A stretch of 64,000 nt of DNA from Jiella pelagia. GTDB taxonomy: Bacteria > Pseudomonadota > Alphaproteobacteria > Rhizobiales > Rhizobiaceae. Each line of letters starts with the position of its first letter. Positions within the stretch are counted from its first letter, which is position 1. The position numbers and the translations under genes were made by a program. Positions 28,171-40,039 of the stretch are shown in pieces. The DNA lies in assembly GCF_026898155.1 (NCBI RefSeq), contig NZ_CP114029.1:2708001-2772000 (forward strand). The letters run 5' to 3'. The notes under the pieces are model-generated. The model was not told where the DNA came from and searched no databases. It saw only the letters and a list, made by a program, of their open reading frames with translations.

Positions 28171-28595
28171 CGTAACACCCTCGCGCCGATGGCGCCGTAA
28201 ATCTCGGCGTCGAGCCTGTCCGGATCGAGCGCCGGTTTCGGCCGGTAGAGCTCGGCGTCTATGGTGGCGCGAAGGGCGGCGAGGCGCTGGCGGGCCCGCT
28301 CGCCGCGCTTTCCCTTCGTCTCGGCATCGCGCTTCAGCGCCGCGACCACCGCCGCCTGCCGCAGGAGGCGCTCTTCCGGCGAAAGGTGGCGTGCAGCATC
28401 GAGCGCGTCTTCGGTCTCGGCGGCGAGCGACGGGAGCGGCACGCTCAGTGCCCGCAGGATCAGCGCCAGGACGAGGCCGGCGAGGAGCGCCAGCGCGAAG
28501 ATCGCCACGGCTCCGTGCCAGTCGAAGGCGTCGAAGCCCGGCGGCAGGCGCACCGGCCGCAGCTGCGTGACGAGACCCGGATCAGCGGCGGCCAT
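28167..28595 (-). CDS. DUF4381 membrane protein
   Basis: A 142-residue protein with one transmembrane segment near residues 28-50 (HGAVAIFALALLAGLVLALI) and a charged cytoplasmic helical tail (SPEERLLRQAAVVAALKRDA). DUF4381 proteins typically sit between DUF58 and the first VWA gene in Bat operons, as here. I use the ATG at 28595, which overlaps the end of the DUF58 gene by 14 nt. An intact GAGCTC is at 28248-28253. Confidence 0.8.
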   Translation of the reverse strand: MAAADPGLVTQLRPVRLPPGFDAFDWHGAVAIFALALLAGLVLALILRALSVPLPSLAAETEDALDAARHLSPEERLLRQAAVVAALKRDAETKGKRGERARQRLAALRATIDAELYRPKPALDPDRLDAEIYGAIGARVLR

Positions 28596-29535
28596 CAATG
28601 CCCTCCATCGTCGCCGCCATCGCCTCGAAACCAGCGTCGGCCGCAAGCGGGCGAACCGCGACGCCAGCCGCGGCAAGGCGCTCGATCCTTTCGTCGAGAG
28701 CCGGATTTTCACGGCCCTCCGTCCGCTTCCCGTCCCTGGCGAAGAACGCCCAGCCCATCGGCCCGGCGCCGTCCGCGCCAGCAAGCCGATAAGGATAGGC
28801 GCCGGTCGGCGGATCGATCTCGAAGCGATCGCGGACGAGGAGGACGGTCACGTCGAACCTGCGGCAGGCGGCGCCGGCAAGGCGGGTAAAATCCTCGCCT
28901 TCCTCGTCGAGGCCGGTCGCCAGCACCAGCGACGTGCCGGGAAGGGCCCGCCCGACCGCCTCGTCGAGGAGTTTGGCAAGGCTCGGCTCCTGGAGACGAC
29001 GCCCCGTCGTCAGGGCCGTGGCCGCTGCCGCATGGGCGCTTTCGAGCGCTCCGGCGATCTCGGCCATCGCCCGCTCGCGCGGCCGCGGCGGCAGGAACTG
29101 TGTCGTCCCGCCGGCCGCGACCAGCAGACCGACGCGCCCGCCTGCCTCGACGACGCGCCAGCCGGCCAGCGCCAGGGCCCCGGCCGCCGCGACCGAACGC
29201 AGCCGTCCCCTTGTGCCGAAGAACATCGGCGCCCGGAAATCGGCGATCAAGAGCGCCGCCCGGTCGCGCTCGTCCCGGAATGTGCGCACATGGGTCTTGG
29301 CCGTGCGCGCCGTCGCCGCGGCGTCGACGTGGCGCATGTCGTCGCCCTCGGAGAACAGTCGGACGTCAACGATCTCGAGGCCGTTGCCGCGCCGCTTGCC
29401 GGCGAAGCCTCCGGGCCGGCCGACGGGCGCGAGCCGGCGCTCGGGGATGTTGCGGACGATGTGGCGCATGGCGAAGAGCCGCGCCGCATCGACCCGCGTC
29501 GCCTCGTCGGCGGGATCGAAGGGAGACGCCTGCAT
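28582..29535 (-). CDS. DUF58 protein
   Basis: A 317-residue DUF58 protein with the conserved RHIVRNIPERR and EGDDMRHVDAAATARTAKTHVRTFRDER, followed by a VWA-like C-terminal half. It starts with ATG at 29533-29535, which shares one base with the MoxR stop codon. DUF58 proteins usually work with a MoxR ATPase; the biochemical role is unknown. A single raw ORF seems to fuse it with MoxR, but this comes from the frame break in moxR and is not a real fusion. Confidence 0.85.
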   Translation of the reverse strand: MQASPFDPADEATRVDAARLFAMRHIVRNIPERRLAPVGRPGGFAGKRRGNGLEIVDVRLFSEGDDMRHVDAAATARTAKTHVRTFRDERDRAALLIADFRAPMFFGTRGRLRSVAAAGALALAGWRVVEAGGRVGLLVAAGGTTQFLPPRPRERAMAEIAGALESAHAAAATALTTGRRLQEPSLAKLLDEAVGRALPGTSLVLATGLDEEGEDFTRLAGAACRRFDVTVLLVRDRFEIDPPTGAYPYRLAGADGAGPMGWAFFARDGKRTEGRENPALDERIERLAAAGVAVRPLAADAGFEAMAATMEGIDGRR

Positions 29536-30555
29536 CACAGCGGCTCGACGCGCTCGACGAGCTTCGCCACTAGGCTGCGGCCGGTGATCCCCTCGGCGCT
29601 GGCCCGCCATGTCGGGATGACGCGGTGGGAGAGGATGTCCGGGGCGAGTTCGGAGACGTCTTCGGGCACGGCATAATCCCGGCCGGCGAGGAAGGCTCTC
29701 GCCCGCGCCGCTGCGGCCAGCGCCAGCGACCCGCGCGGCGAGACGGCGTGCTCGATCTTGTCCTCGATCTCCGGCATCGCGCCGCTCTTGCGCGTCGCCA
29801 TCACCAGGCGGACGATATAGTCCTTCAGTGCCGGGGCGAGGTGGATCGCGGCAGCTCGTCTGCGGGCTTCGAGGATCGCCTCGGTCGGAATCGGCGCCGG
29901 GCGGGCGGGCGCCTCGCCGGCGGCTTCCCGCTCGACGAGGCCGAGGATCTCGAGGCTCGGCTGCGGCATCGGGCAGTTCGACGAGGATATGCATCAGGAA
30001 GCGGTCGAGCTGCGCCTCGGGGAGGGGGAAGGTGCCTTCGTGCTCGATCGAATTCTGCGTCGCGACCACCATGAAGGGCTGCGGCAGCTTGTAGGTCACG
30101 CCGCCGGCGGTGACCTGCGCCTCGCCCATGGCTTCGAGCAGCGCCGACTGCACTTTTGGCGGCGCCCGGTTGATCTCGTCGACAAGAACGAGGGAATGGA
30201 ACACCGGCCCCTCGACGAATTCGAACCGGCCGGTCTCCGGGCGAAAAACCTGGGTGCCGGTGAGATCGGCGGGCATCAGGTCGGGCGTGCACTGGATGCG
30301 CGAGAACGAGGCTTCGAGCCCGCCGGCGAGAAGCTTCACCGCCCGGGTCTTGGCGAGGCCGGGGGGACCCTCGACGAGGAGATGGCCGCCGGTCAGAAGG
30401 GCGATCATCAACCGCTCGACTAGGCCGGAGCGGCCGATCAGCCCGGCCTCGACGCTTTCCCGCAGCCGGGCGAGCGGTGCCGCGGCGTCGAGTTTCCGGG
30501 ACGCCTCCGCTGGCGCCTCGAACGGCACGCGCCTCTCGGCGAGCGAACGATCCAA
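29535..30555 (-). CDS. MoxR-family AAA+ ATPase (one apparent frame break)
   Basis: First gene of the Bat-type operon, 339 residues after correction. It has Walker A EGPPGLAKTRAVK, Walker B SLVLVDEINRAPPKVQ, sensor 1 VVATQNSIEHEG, and an AAA lid ending in VAKLVERVEPL. At 29952-29958 GAGGCTC (plus strand) for GAGCTC breaks the frame between VELPDAAAE and LEILGLVERE. The start is TTG at 30555, seven bases after GGGAGG; the nearby ATG is in a frame with no family signal. MoxR ATPases act as chaperones with VWA partners, here probably the two VWA proteins downstream. Confidence 0.87.
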
Positions 30556-30756
30556 TCATGCCTCCCTGCTGCCGCGCGGCGGGCGGTGCCGGACCCCCAC
30601 GCGACGAAGGCAAGGAGTATCACGCCGAAACCGCGGATGGAAAATGACAAATGCCCGTTCGGGCCGGGGCAAATTGCCCGAGCGGGGAGGGCGGATCTTG
30701 CAGGACGGCAGCGTCTCGGGGCCAATGGTTGTGACACGAGAAGGAAGGGCCGCCGG

Positions 30757-32125
30757 GTGAGCCTCGAACTGAAGCTGGTCTCCCGCCTCATGCTGGTCGC
30801 GCTGTTGAGCTTCCTGGCCGCCGTCGTCTGGATTCTCGTCGACACGCGAGCGGCGATACGGGCCGATCTCTCCGCAACCCAGGCCCGTGTCTCCTATCAG
30901 TTGGAACGCATGCATCGCCTCGGCAGCGGGCCGCCGTCGCCCGCCTTGTTGCCGGAGAATGCGATCGAGATCGTGCTCGTCATGGCGCCGGGGACCTGCG
31001 TGATCTTCTCGCGAAAGGCGTCCGACATCCTCGATCGCAGGCTCTGCGCCGGCTGGAACGTGTTCGGGGAGGTCGCTCCTGGCTGGTTCCGGAAGATGCT
31101 CGGCGCGACGATCGGCTCCTTCGCGCCGATCGACAAGGCGGTCCCGATCCATGGCGGCTCCGACTATCGGCTTCGCACGCTCATCGATCCCGTCGCGGCG
31201 GCGACGCGGATCTGGCAGCAGGTGCGGATTGCGAGCGGGCTTGCGGCGGGACTGGCCGGCACGATCGCTTTCCTCTCGGCAATTGCGGTGGCGCGGGCGC
31301 TGAAGCCGGTCTCGGCGCTGGTCGGAGCGCTGCGACGGATCGAGGCCGGCGAACTGACGCAGCGTCTGCCGCGCTCGGGCACGCGCGAGTTCGACCGGAT
31401 CGCCGCTGCGATCGACGATCTCGCCTCGCAGCTGCAGATGTCGCTGGCGGAGCGCAAGGCGCTGATGAAGCGGCTCTTCGCGGTGCAGGAAGAGGAACGG
31501 CGGCGGCTCGCGCGTGACCTGCACGACGAGTTCGGCCAGTGCCTGGCGGCGGCAGGGGCGATCGCGGCGTCGATCGAGGGCGAGGCGGGCAGGGAAAATC
31601 CCCGTCTCGCGGAAGACGCGCGCACGCTCGCGCGCATTCACCAACGCATGATGACGTCGCTGCGCAGCGCCTTTTCCAGCCTCAGGCCTCCCGACCTTGC
31701 CGAGGCTCGGCATTCGGGCCTGTCTCGGCTCGCTGGTGCGCGAATGGAACGCCGGGCTCGCCGGGCGCACGGCGATCCGCATCGACAGCCCGGCCATCGT
31801 CGACACGATGCCGGAAGAAATCGCCATGACCGCCTACCGGATCGTGCAGGAAGGGCTGACCAACGCAGCCAAACATGCCGATGCGCGGCATGTCGAAATC
31901 GACCTCCGGATCGAAGCCCTCGAAGCCTCCCCGAGGCTCAAGATCGTCGTGTCCGACGACGGTGTCGGAGGCGGCAGTTTCGACAATGGCGGCAGTGGCC
32001 TGATCGGCATTCGGGAGCGGGTCTCGGCCTCGGGCGGATGGCTTACGATAGTCTCGGCGAAGACGGGTACGCGGATCGCCGCGACGATACCGCTGCAGGG
32101 ATGGGAGAAGGATAAAGGAGGATGA
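30757..32125 (+). CDS. NarL-type sensor histidine kinase (one apparent frame break)
   Basis: A 455-residue membrane kinase. A transmembrane segment near residues 8-28 (RLMLVALLSFLAAVVWILVD) is followed by a periplasmic domain, a second transmembrane segment near 155-180 (GLAAGLAGTIAFLSAIAVAR), HAMP, a HisKA_3 dimerisation domain with the phospho-accepting H-box RRLARDLHDEFGQCLAA, and an HATPase_c domain with LTNAAKHADA and VSDDGVGGG. GAGGCTC at 31702-31708 in place of GAGCTC breaks PPDLAELGIRACLGSL. I chose the GTG at 30757 (VSLELKLVSR), preceded by AAGGAAGG. Its stop codon overlaps the regulator's ATG. The periplasmic signal is unknown. Confidence 0.87.
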
Positions 32126-32766
32126 GCGAAGTCACGGTGCTCCTCGTCGACGATCATCCGGTGGTGCGCGAGGGCTATCGCCGCCTGATCGAAAGCCGCA
32201 GTCGATTCCGTGTGGTCGGGGAGGCCGACACCGCGGCCGAGGCCTATCGCCTGTATCGCAGCCTGGAGCCGGATCTTGCCGTCGTCGATCTTTCGCTGCC
32301 AGGGCCGGGCGGGCTCGATGCGATCCGCCACATCCGCCAGTTCCACCCGGCGGCGAAGCTTCTGGTCTTCACCATGCATCAGAACCCCGCCTATGCGCTG
32401 AAGGCCTTCGAGGCAGGCGCTTCAGGCTACGTCACCAAGAGCAGCGATCCCGGCGAATTGCTCCGGGCGCTCGAAACCGTCGTGACGGGCGGCCGGGCGC
32501 TCAGCCCCGACATCTCGCTGGCACTTGCCGGCGACCGGCTGGATTCCGGTCGGGCCCCGCTTGCCGATCTCAGCCCGCGCGAGACGGAAATCCTCAGGCT
32601 GATCGCCCTCGGCCTCACCGACGAGGCAATCGCCGAAGGCCTCTGCCTCAGTCTGAAGACCGTGCAGAACAACCACTACCGGATCAGGGCCAAGCTCTCC
32701 GCACCGACCGACGCGCAGCTGACCCACATCGCGCTGGCTGCCGGTCTCCTCAGCCTCGACGGGTGA
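32122..32766 (+). CDS. LuxR/NarL-family response regulator
   Basis: A 214-residue two-domain regulator. The receiver domain has VLLVDDHPVVREGYRRL, the phospho-acceptor Asp56 in LAVVDLSLPGPGG and the lysine in SGYVTKSSDPGEL. A C-terminal LuxR-type helix-turn-helix follows (LSPRETEILRLIALGLTDEA, then KTVQNNHYRIRAKL). It overlaps the histidine kinase by four bases and should be phosphorylated by it. It converges with tldD, 61 nt away. Target genes are not known; the divergent Bat operon is a candidate by proximity only. Confidence 0.92.
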   Translation: MSEVTVLLVDDHPVVREGYRRLIESRSRFRVVGEADTAAEAYRLYRSLEPDLAVVDLSLPGPGGLDAIRHIRQFHPAAKLLVFTMHQNPAYALKAFEAGASGYVTKSSDPGELLRALETVVTGGRALSPDISLALAGDRLDSGRAPLADLSPRETEILRLIALGLTDEAIAEGLCLSLKTVQNNHYRIRAKLSAPTDAQLTHIALAAGLLSLDG

Positions 32767-32827
32767 AGAGGCCGGCAAGGGCGGAAAGGCGATCTCGCCG
32801 GCCGTCCGTTCCGGCACCGACGATCGG

Positions 32828-34246
32828 CTACGCCGCCTCGGTGCCGCCCACCGTCACCTGATCCATCCGCAGATGCGGCTGGCCGACGCCGACGGGGACG
32901 CCCTGGCCGGCCTTGCCGCACATGCCGATGCCGGTGTCCAGCGCGACGTCGTTGCCGACCATCGAGACACGGTGCATCGCCTCCGGGCCGTTGCCGATCA
33001 GCATGGCGCCCTTCAGCGGTTCGGCGATCTTGCCGTTGCGGATCCGATAGGCCTCGGTGCAGCCGAAGACGAATTTTCCGCTCGTGATGTCGACCTGGCC
33101 GCCGCCGAAGGAGACGGCGTAGATGCCATCCTTGACCGAGGCGATGATTTCTTCCGAGCCGTAGGGGCCTTCGAGCATCATGGTGTTGGTCATGCGCGGC
33201 ATCGGGACGTGGGCATAGGACTGGCGGCGGCCGTTGCCGGTGGCGGCCATCCCCATCAGCCGGGCGTTCTGCCGATCCTGCATGTAGCCGACAAGCTTGC
33301 CGTCCTCGATGAGCACCGTGCGATTGGTCGGCGTACCCTCGTCGTCGATGGTCAGGGAGCCGCGGCGCTCGGCGATGGTGCCGTCGTCGACAACAGTGAC
33401 GCCTCTAGCGGCAACTTGGCTGCCCATCAGGCCGGCGAAGGCGGAGGTCTTCTTGCGGTTGAAGTCGCCTTCGAGGCCGTGGCCAACGGCCTCATGCAGC
33501 ATGACGCCCGGCCAGCCGGCGCCGAGGACGATGTCAAAGCTGCCGGCCGGTGCCGGCACGGCTTCGAGATTGACCCGCGCCTGGCGCAGCGCCTCGTCGG
33601 CGATGTGCTGCCAGGAGCCGTTGGCGAGGAACTCGCCGAAGCCGCGCCGCCCGCCGGCGCCGGCCGAGCCGCTCTCCTGGCGGTCGCCCTTGCCGCAGAC
33701 CACCGAGACGTTGACCCTGACGAGCGGGCGGATGTCCTTCACCAGCCGCCCGTCGGCGCGCAGGATCTCGACGGTCTGCCAGGTGGCACCGAGGGTGGCG
33801 GAGACCTGGCGGACGTCGTCGCCCTTGGCGCGCAGATAGGCGTCGATCTCGGTGAGGAGCTTCACCTTCGCCTCGAAGCCGGGCGAGGGGATCGGGTTCT
33901 CGTCGCCATAGAGCTTCCGGTTGGTGCCGGCCGGCGGATCGGCGACGGTGCCGGTGTGCCCGGTCTTCACCGCCGCGACGGCGTCGGCCGCCCGCTTCAA
34001 CGCCGATGCCGAAAAGTCGCCGGCATGGGCGTAGCCGACCGCCTCGCCGGCGACCGCCCTGAGGCCAAAGCCCTGGTCGATCGAGAAGTTGCCGGATTTC
34101 AGCCGGCCGTTGTCGAAGGCCAGCGATTCCGATTCGCGATACTCCAGGAACAGTTCGCCGTCGTCGGCGCCCTTCAGCGTGTCGGCGAGCACGGCCTCAA
34201 CGCCTTCGCGCGAAAGGTCGAAGCGTTCGAGAAGGGAGATGGTCAT
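32828..34246 (-). CDS. tldD: Metalloprotease TldD
   Basis: A 472-residue TldD-family protease subunit. It carries the zinc motif LHEAVGHGLEGDFNRKKTS, DDEGTPTNRTVLIEDGKLVG and the conserved C-terminal GNDVALDTGIGMCGKAGQGVPVGVG. TldD pairs with TldE (PmbA) to mature peptide substrates; the partner gene is not in this window. I start at the ATG at 34246 (MTISLLERFDLSREG); a 37-residue upstream extension is not family-like. It is transcribed leftward, toward the two-component genes. Confidence 0.95.
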   Translation of the reverse strand: MTISLLERFDLSREGVEAVLADTLKGADDGELFLEYRESESLAFDNGRLKSGNFSIDQGFGLRAVAGEAVGYAHAGDFSASALKRAADAVAAVKTGHTGTVADPPAGTNRKLYGDENPIPSPGFEAKVKLLTEIDAYLRAKGDDVRQVSATLGATWQTVEILRADGRLVKDIRPLVRVNVSVVCGKGDRQESGSAGAGGRRGFGEFLANGSWQHIADEALRQARVNLEAVPAPAGSFDIVLGAGWPGVMLHEAVGHGLEGDFNRKKTSAFAGLMGSQVAARGVTVVDDGTIAERRGSLTIDDEGTPTNRTVLIEDGKLVGYMQDRQNARLMGMAATGNGRRQSYAHVPMPRMTNTMMLEGPYGSEEIIASVKDGIYAVSFGGGQVDITSGKFVFGCTEAYRIRNGKIAEPLKGAMLIGNGPEAMHRVSMVGNDVALDTGIGMCGKAGQGVPVGVGQPHLRMDQVTVGGTEAA

Positions 34247-34407
34247 CGGCTTTTCATCCTCGCGGCACGGCGCAGTTTCTTCGTTCGTCCTGGCTGCCAG
34301 ATAGGGTTCCGCCCGGCGCGGCGCCAATGACTGGTCGGAAATGCGTTCCGCTTTCATGGCGACCGGCGTCGCGTCTTCTTATACGGCGCTGCGATGCGGC
34401 GCCGCGA

Positions 34408-34957
34408 TCACAGCGCGTCGAAGCCTTCGCGAAAACCCTTCAGATCGACGGAGATGCCGATGCCGCCATTCGGCTCGGCCGACTGGAAGAAGGTGAACAC
34501 CGCCTCCTGGCCGTCCGTCAGAAGCTTCAGAAGATTGTCGTCGAGCGGCACCTCGGCGTAGCAGCCGTCCGAGAAGCAGCGGGTGAACTGGGTGCGGCCG
34601 ACGCTCTTGCCGTCGACGATCAGGCCGAGGCCATAGTCCGGCAGGGGCAATAGGACGCCGAGCGGGGCGAGCACGCGGAGGATGCGAGCCTTTCCGTCGG
34701 CCGTCTTCAACGCCACGACCGACAGGCTGAGGCTCGGGACGTTCGTCGGAAACGACGTTCTGGAGCAATGCGCATTGTTCGTCGCTGGCCCCGGCGGGGT
34801 GGTCGCACACGACGGCCCAGGCGGCATGCCGGGATTTCACCGTGCCGGTCGCGCCCGCCTGGGCGGCTGCCGGACCGGAAAAGCCGAGGCTCACCGCCAG
34901 GACGAAGGACGCTCCCGTACAGACGGAGAGGGCGAGCGATCGCGGCGCTTTGATCAT
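34408..34957 (-). CDS. Invasion-associated locus B (IalB) family protein (one apparent frame break)
   Basis: A 182-residue secreted protein, after correction. It has a signal peptide (MIKAPRSLALSVCTGASFVL... to AAAQA), then HAAWAVVCDHPAGASDEQCALLQNVV, DYGLGLIVDGKSVGRTQFTRCFSDGCYAEVPLDDNLLKLL and the C-terminal SVDLKGFREGFDAL. The two cysteine pairs are those of IalB. GAGGCTC at 34729-34735 (plus strand) in place of GAGCTC breaks RPELSLSVVALKTADG. IalB proteins are Rhizobiales envelope proteins linked in Bartonella to erythrocyte invasion; here the role is unknown and not virulence by default. It is located just upstream of the divergent cox genes. Confidence 0.9.
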
Positions 34958-35356
34958 GTCGAGATCCGAATCAGTTGCATGGTTGAGTTCAACCGAACCA
35001 GGGCCCGGGTCAAGGCGGCGTCCCGCGAAGGCCCTCATCGGCCGGCGGCGTTCTTGCCGGATCGAACTTACGATGCCGGCGGCGCGACCGAAAGCCCTCG
35101 CCGGGCCGCGGGGTACCCGCGAGCCGATTTTGCCGGACGCCGGCTTTGCTTTTGAAATCATGGGGATTGGGCTTCGCGCAGGGCTATTTTGCCGCAAGCT
35201 TTTGCTGCGCATATGGAGTTGCGGTTTGCCGGGTTTCGTGGTTTTAAGCATCCGGGTCACCGGAGTTTAGGACGATTCAACGCGGGAACCGGTCACGTGT
35301 AGGCTAACGTGCGTCGACACTTCCTTCGGTGCCGGTCGTGCGTGTGAGGGGAGAAC
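34958..35356. promoter_or_regulatory. Divergent ialB/cox upstream region
   Basis: About 400 nt without a gene separate ialB (leftward) from ctaC (rightward). A GGGGAGAAC ribosome-binding site is 4 nt before the ctaC ATG. I see no clear operator or stable hairpin in it; promoters for both directions must lie here. Confidence 0.45.
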
Positions 35357-36293
35357 ATGCTAGTGAGACGATCGACGATTGCCAGCGCGGCACTGCTTTC
35401 GTCGGCAGGCGCCGCCATCGCCCAGGACGGGGCGGAGGTGCTGCCGGGCCGGCCGCATAACTGGCAGATCACGCTCCAGGACGCGATGTCGCCGATCGAG
35501 GCGCAGATCCACTGGTTCAGCGACTATACCCTCGCCTTCATCATCCCGATCACCATTCTCGTCGCTGCGCTGCTCGCCTGGTGCATGTACAAGTTCCGCG
35601 CCGACAAGAACCCGACGCCGTCGCGCACCAGCCACAACACGACGATCGAGGTGGTCTGGACGCTGGCGCCGGTCATCGTCCTTCTCTTCCTGGCAGTGCC
35701 GTCGTTCCAGCTTCTCACCGCCCAGTACAACCCGCCGAGCGAGCCGGAGCTGACCGTCAAGGCCACCGGCTTCCAGTGGTACTGGGGCTACGAGTATCAG
35801 CCGACCAATACGTCGGTGGAGGCCCAGGCCGAGCCGGTGTCGTTCGATTCCTATCCGCTGGCGCAGCTGACCGATTCGCTCGCCGATCAGGATGCTGCCG
35901 CCGAGGCGAAGGGCCCCATCGCCGAATACCCCCGGCTCCTGGCCGTCGACAACGAGATGGTCGTGCCGGTCGATACCGTCATCCGCATCCTGTCGACCTC
36001 GGCGGACGTGATTCATTCCTTCGCCTTGCCGTCGATGGGCGTGAAGGTCGATGCGGTGCCGGGGCGACTCAACGAATACTGGTTCTCGGCGGTGCGCGAG
36101 GGCATGTTCTACGGCCAGTGCTCGGAGGCTCTGCGGCCAGAGCCATGCCAACATGCCGATCGCCGTGCGCGTCGTTTCGAAAGAGCAGTTCCAGGCGTGG
36201 TACGCGGCTGCCGGAACGGATCTGGATGCGGCCAATCAGGCGCTGACCGCTTCGATCGCCGCCAAGGGCGACGCCGAAGTCGCGTCGCGCTGA
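35357..36293 (+). CDS. ctaC: Cytochrome c oxidase subunit II (one apparent frame break)
   Basis: Subunit II of the aa3-type oxidase, 311 residues after correction. It has a signal peptide, two transmembrane helices (YTLAFIIPITILVAALLAWC; TIEVVWTLAPVIVLLFLAVP) and a periplasmic cupredoxin domain. The aromatic FQWYWGYEY patch receives electrons from cytochrome c. The CuA site is GQCSELCGQSHANMP with two cysteines, histidine and methionine. GAGGCTC at 36125-36131 for GAGCTC breaks the frame inside this site. Because the frame resumes perfectly, I treat it as a sequence error. It heads the cox gene cluster. Confidence 0.95.
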
Positions 36294-36306
36294 ACAATCG
36301 GGTTAG

Positions 36307-37920
<1,614 letters not shown>

Positions 37921-38200
37921 TCCGGGCCGACTGACAGGACTGGGCGCGCTCGGACTTTTCGGGCCCGCTCACCTGGGCAGACAGAACGTCCCATTGCCGG
38001 CAAGGGTCTTTCAAGGGGCCCTGCCGGCGAAATCGGTGGCATTCGCCGCCGGACGCCGCTACTGAAAGGCGGACTGGACATCGAAATCCGGTTCTTCCTG
38101 AGCGGCGCCCATCGTTGACGGGATGCCATGTTGGCGGAAGCGCGCCGATGGCGCCAGAAACTCTTCGACGATGCACTCTTCGACGATCGAGGTTTGAGAA

Positions 38201-39142
38201 TTGACGCTGGTCGACACACAGGCACCCATCGCAGCGCGTGAGGCGATCAGCCTCTCGGAGCCGAAGGATTTCCTCGCTCTGTTGAAGCCGCGGGTGATGT
38301 CGCTGGTCGTGCTGACGGCGGTCACCGGCCTCGTCGTCGCGCCGATCGACATGCATCCGACGCTGGCGGTCATCTCGATCCTTGCCATCGCCATCGGTGC
38401 GGGCGCCGCCGGCGCCCTCAACATGTGGTACGATGCCGACATCGACGCGGTGATGAGCCGTACGGCGAAGCGTCCTGTGCCTGCCGGTCGGGTGAGCAGT
38501 GAGGCGGCGCTAACCTTCGGTCTCACCCTTTCGCTTCTGTCGGTCTGCCTGCTCGGCCTGGCCTCCAACTGGTTCGCCGCCGGCTTCCTCGCCTTCACCA
38601 TTTTCTTCTACGCCGTCATCTACACGATGGGGCTGAAGCGCTCGACGCCCCAGAACATCGTCATCGGCGGTGCCGCCGGCGCATTCCCGCCGATGATCGG
38701 CTATGCCGCCGCCACGGGCGGGGTGTCGCTCGAATCGGCCATTCTCTTCCTGATCATCTTTCTCTGGACGCCGCCGCATTTCTGGGCGCTGGCTCTCTTC
38801 AAGCTGCGTGACTACGGCTCGGCGAAGGTGCCGATGCTGCCGAACGTCGCCGGCGAACGTGCAACCCGCATCCAGATCTTCGCCTATTCCCTGATCCTTG
38901 CGCCGGTCGGCGTGGCGCCCTTCCTGCTCGGTTATGCCGGGCCGGCCTATGGTGTCGTTTCGATCGTCCTCGGTCTCAACTTCCTGCGCCATGCCTTCGC
39001 CGTCCTGAAGATGGCCGACGGCGACGAAAAGATGCTTCCCGCCAAGAAGCTCTTCGGCTTCTCCATCCTCTATCTGTTCGGGCTGTTCGCGATGATGCTC
39101 GTCGACGCGGCGCTTACCGCGATGACGTCGGTTGGAGGATGA
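38201..39142 (+). CDS. ctaB: Protoheme IX farnesyltransferase
   Basis: The 313-residue membrane prenyltransferase that makes haem O from haem B for the oxidase. Two aspartate-rich motifs are visible: [20 protein letters not shown] and [16 protein letters not shown]. There are about nine transmembrane helices. The start is TTG at 38201 (TTG-ACG-CTG-GTC), which gives the family-like N-terminus [20 protein letters not shown]. It overlaps the small downstream gene by four bases (ATGA). Confidence 0.95.
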   Translation: MTLVDTQAPIAAREAISLSEPKDFLALLKPRVMSLVVLTAVTGLVVAPIDMHPTLAVISILAIAIGAGAAGALNMWYDADIDAVMSRTAKRPVPAGRVSSEAALTFGLTLSLLSVCLLGLASNWFAAGFLAFTIFFYAVIYTMGLKRSTPQNIVIGGAAGAFPPMIGYAAATGGVSLESAILFLIIFLWTPPHFWALALFKLRDYGSAKVPMLPNVAGERATRIQIFAYSLILAPVGVAPFLLGYAGPAYGVVSIVLGLNFLRHAFAVLKMADGDEKMLPAKKLFGFSILYLFGLFAMMLVDAALTAMTSVGG

Positions 39143-39282
39143 TCGTGGAGCATGAAGACCGAATCCGCCTGACGGAAGCCGAACAGAAGGCGCGGCGCAA
39201 TCGTTCGATCGCCATCGGCATCGTCCTCGTGTCGCTGGTGGTCATCTTCTATGTGGTCACTCTCGCAAAGATGGCGCCATGA
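39139..39282 (+). CDS. Small membrane protein of the cox operon (CtaF-like)
   Basis: A 47-residue single-pass protein, [20 protein letters not shown] then a hydrophobic helix [20 protein letters not shown]. It overlaps ctaB by four nt at the start and ctaG by four nt at the stop. Short proteins in exactly this place are typical of Rhizobiales cox operons, where they are annotated as CtaF or as a hypothetical oxidase-associated protein. A role in oxidase assembly or stability is inferred from location. Confidence 0.85.
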   Translation: MIVEHEDRIRLTEAEQKARRNRSIAIGIVLVSLVVIFYVVTLAKMAP

Positions 39283-39902
39283 CCGAGAACCGGCATTCGA
39301 CCCGCAGCCGGCAAGGCGCCGGCGCAAGTGGCGTCGTCATCGCGGTGGCTTGCGCAGCCTTCGCCGCCGGCATGGTCGGCGCGGCCTACGCTTCCGTGCC
39401 GCTTTACGAACTTTTCTGCCAGGTGACCGGCTACGGCGGCACAACCCAGCGAGCGGACGCTGCGCCGACAACGGTGAGTGACAAAGAGGTTACGGTGCGC
39501 TTCGACGGCAACGTCGCCAAGGGGCTGCCCTGGACGTTCCGACCGAATCAGCGCGAGGTTCGGGTTCATCTCGGCGAGAAGACCCAGGTCTCCTACCACG
39601 TCGAGAACAAGTCGGATCGCCCGATCACCGGCCAGGCGTTGTTCAACGTTACGCCCGACGCGGCCGGGCTCTACTTCAACAAGATCGCCTGTTTCTGCTT
39701 TTCGAACCAGACGCTGCAGCCAGGCGAGACGGTCGAGATGCCGATCGTCTTCTATGTCGATCCGGACATGGCCGACACCGAAGAACTGAAAAACCTGCAG
39801 GCGATTACCCTGTCCTATACCTTCTTTCCGGTCGACGAACCGGCGCCGGTCGCGGCCGGGCCGCAAGCCGGTGACGAGGCGGCCAGGGGTATCGAAGGCT
39901 GA
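39279..39902 (+). CDS. ctaG: Cytochrome c oxidase copper-assembly protein
   Basis: A 207-residue CtaG/Cox11-family chaperone that delivers copper to the CuB site of subunit I. It has an N-terminal membrane anchor (SGVVIAVACAAFAAGMVGAA) and a periplasmic immunoglobulin-like domain. The copper-binding motif FNKIACFCFSNQTLQPGE is intact, and the domain ends LSYTFFPVDEP. The start overlaps the small upstream gene by four nt. Confidence 0.95.
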   Translation: MTENRHSTRSRQGAGASGVVIAVACAAFAAGMVGAAYASVPLYELFCQVTGYGGTTQRADAAPTTVSDKEVTVRFDGNVAKGLPWTFRPNQREVRVHLGEKTQVSYHVENKSDRPITGQALFNVTPDAAGLYFNKIACFCFSNQTLQPGETVEMPIVFYVDPDMADTEELKNLQAITLSYTFFPVDEPAPVAAGPQAGDEAARGIEG

Positions 39903-40039
39903 AGAGCGCGCGGTTCGCCGCGCCGACGAGAATGCTGGAATCTGCCTTGGCGGTAGGGTACAAGCCCCGCAAGGACGACAGGGGCCTATCGGGCCGTGAG
40001 TGGCCGGTTGGCCGACAAGGGGAGTGAGCGGGGAGATCC

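Noticed and set aside
28582..30555. Apparent 657-residue fusion of MoxR and DUF58
   Set aside because: The fusion exists only because the frame break in moxR at 29952-29958 puts the raw frame into the DUF58 frame. With the extra base removed, moxR ends at 29535 and DUF58 starts with its own ATG.
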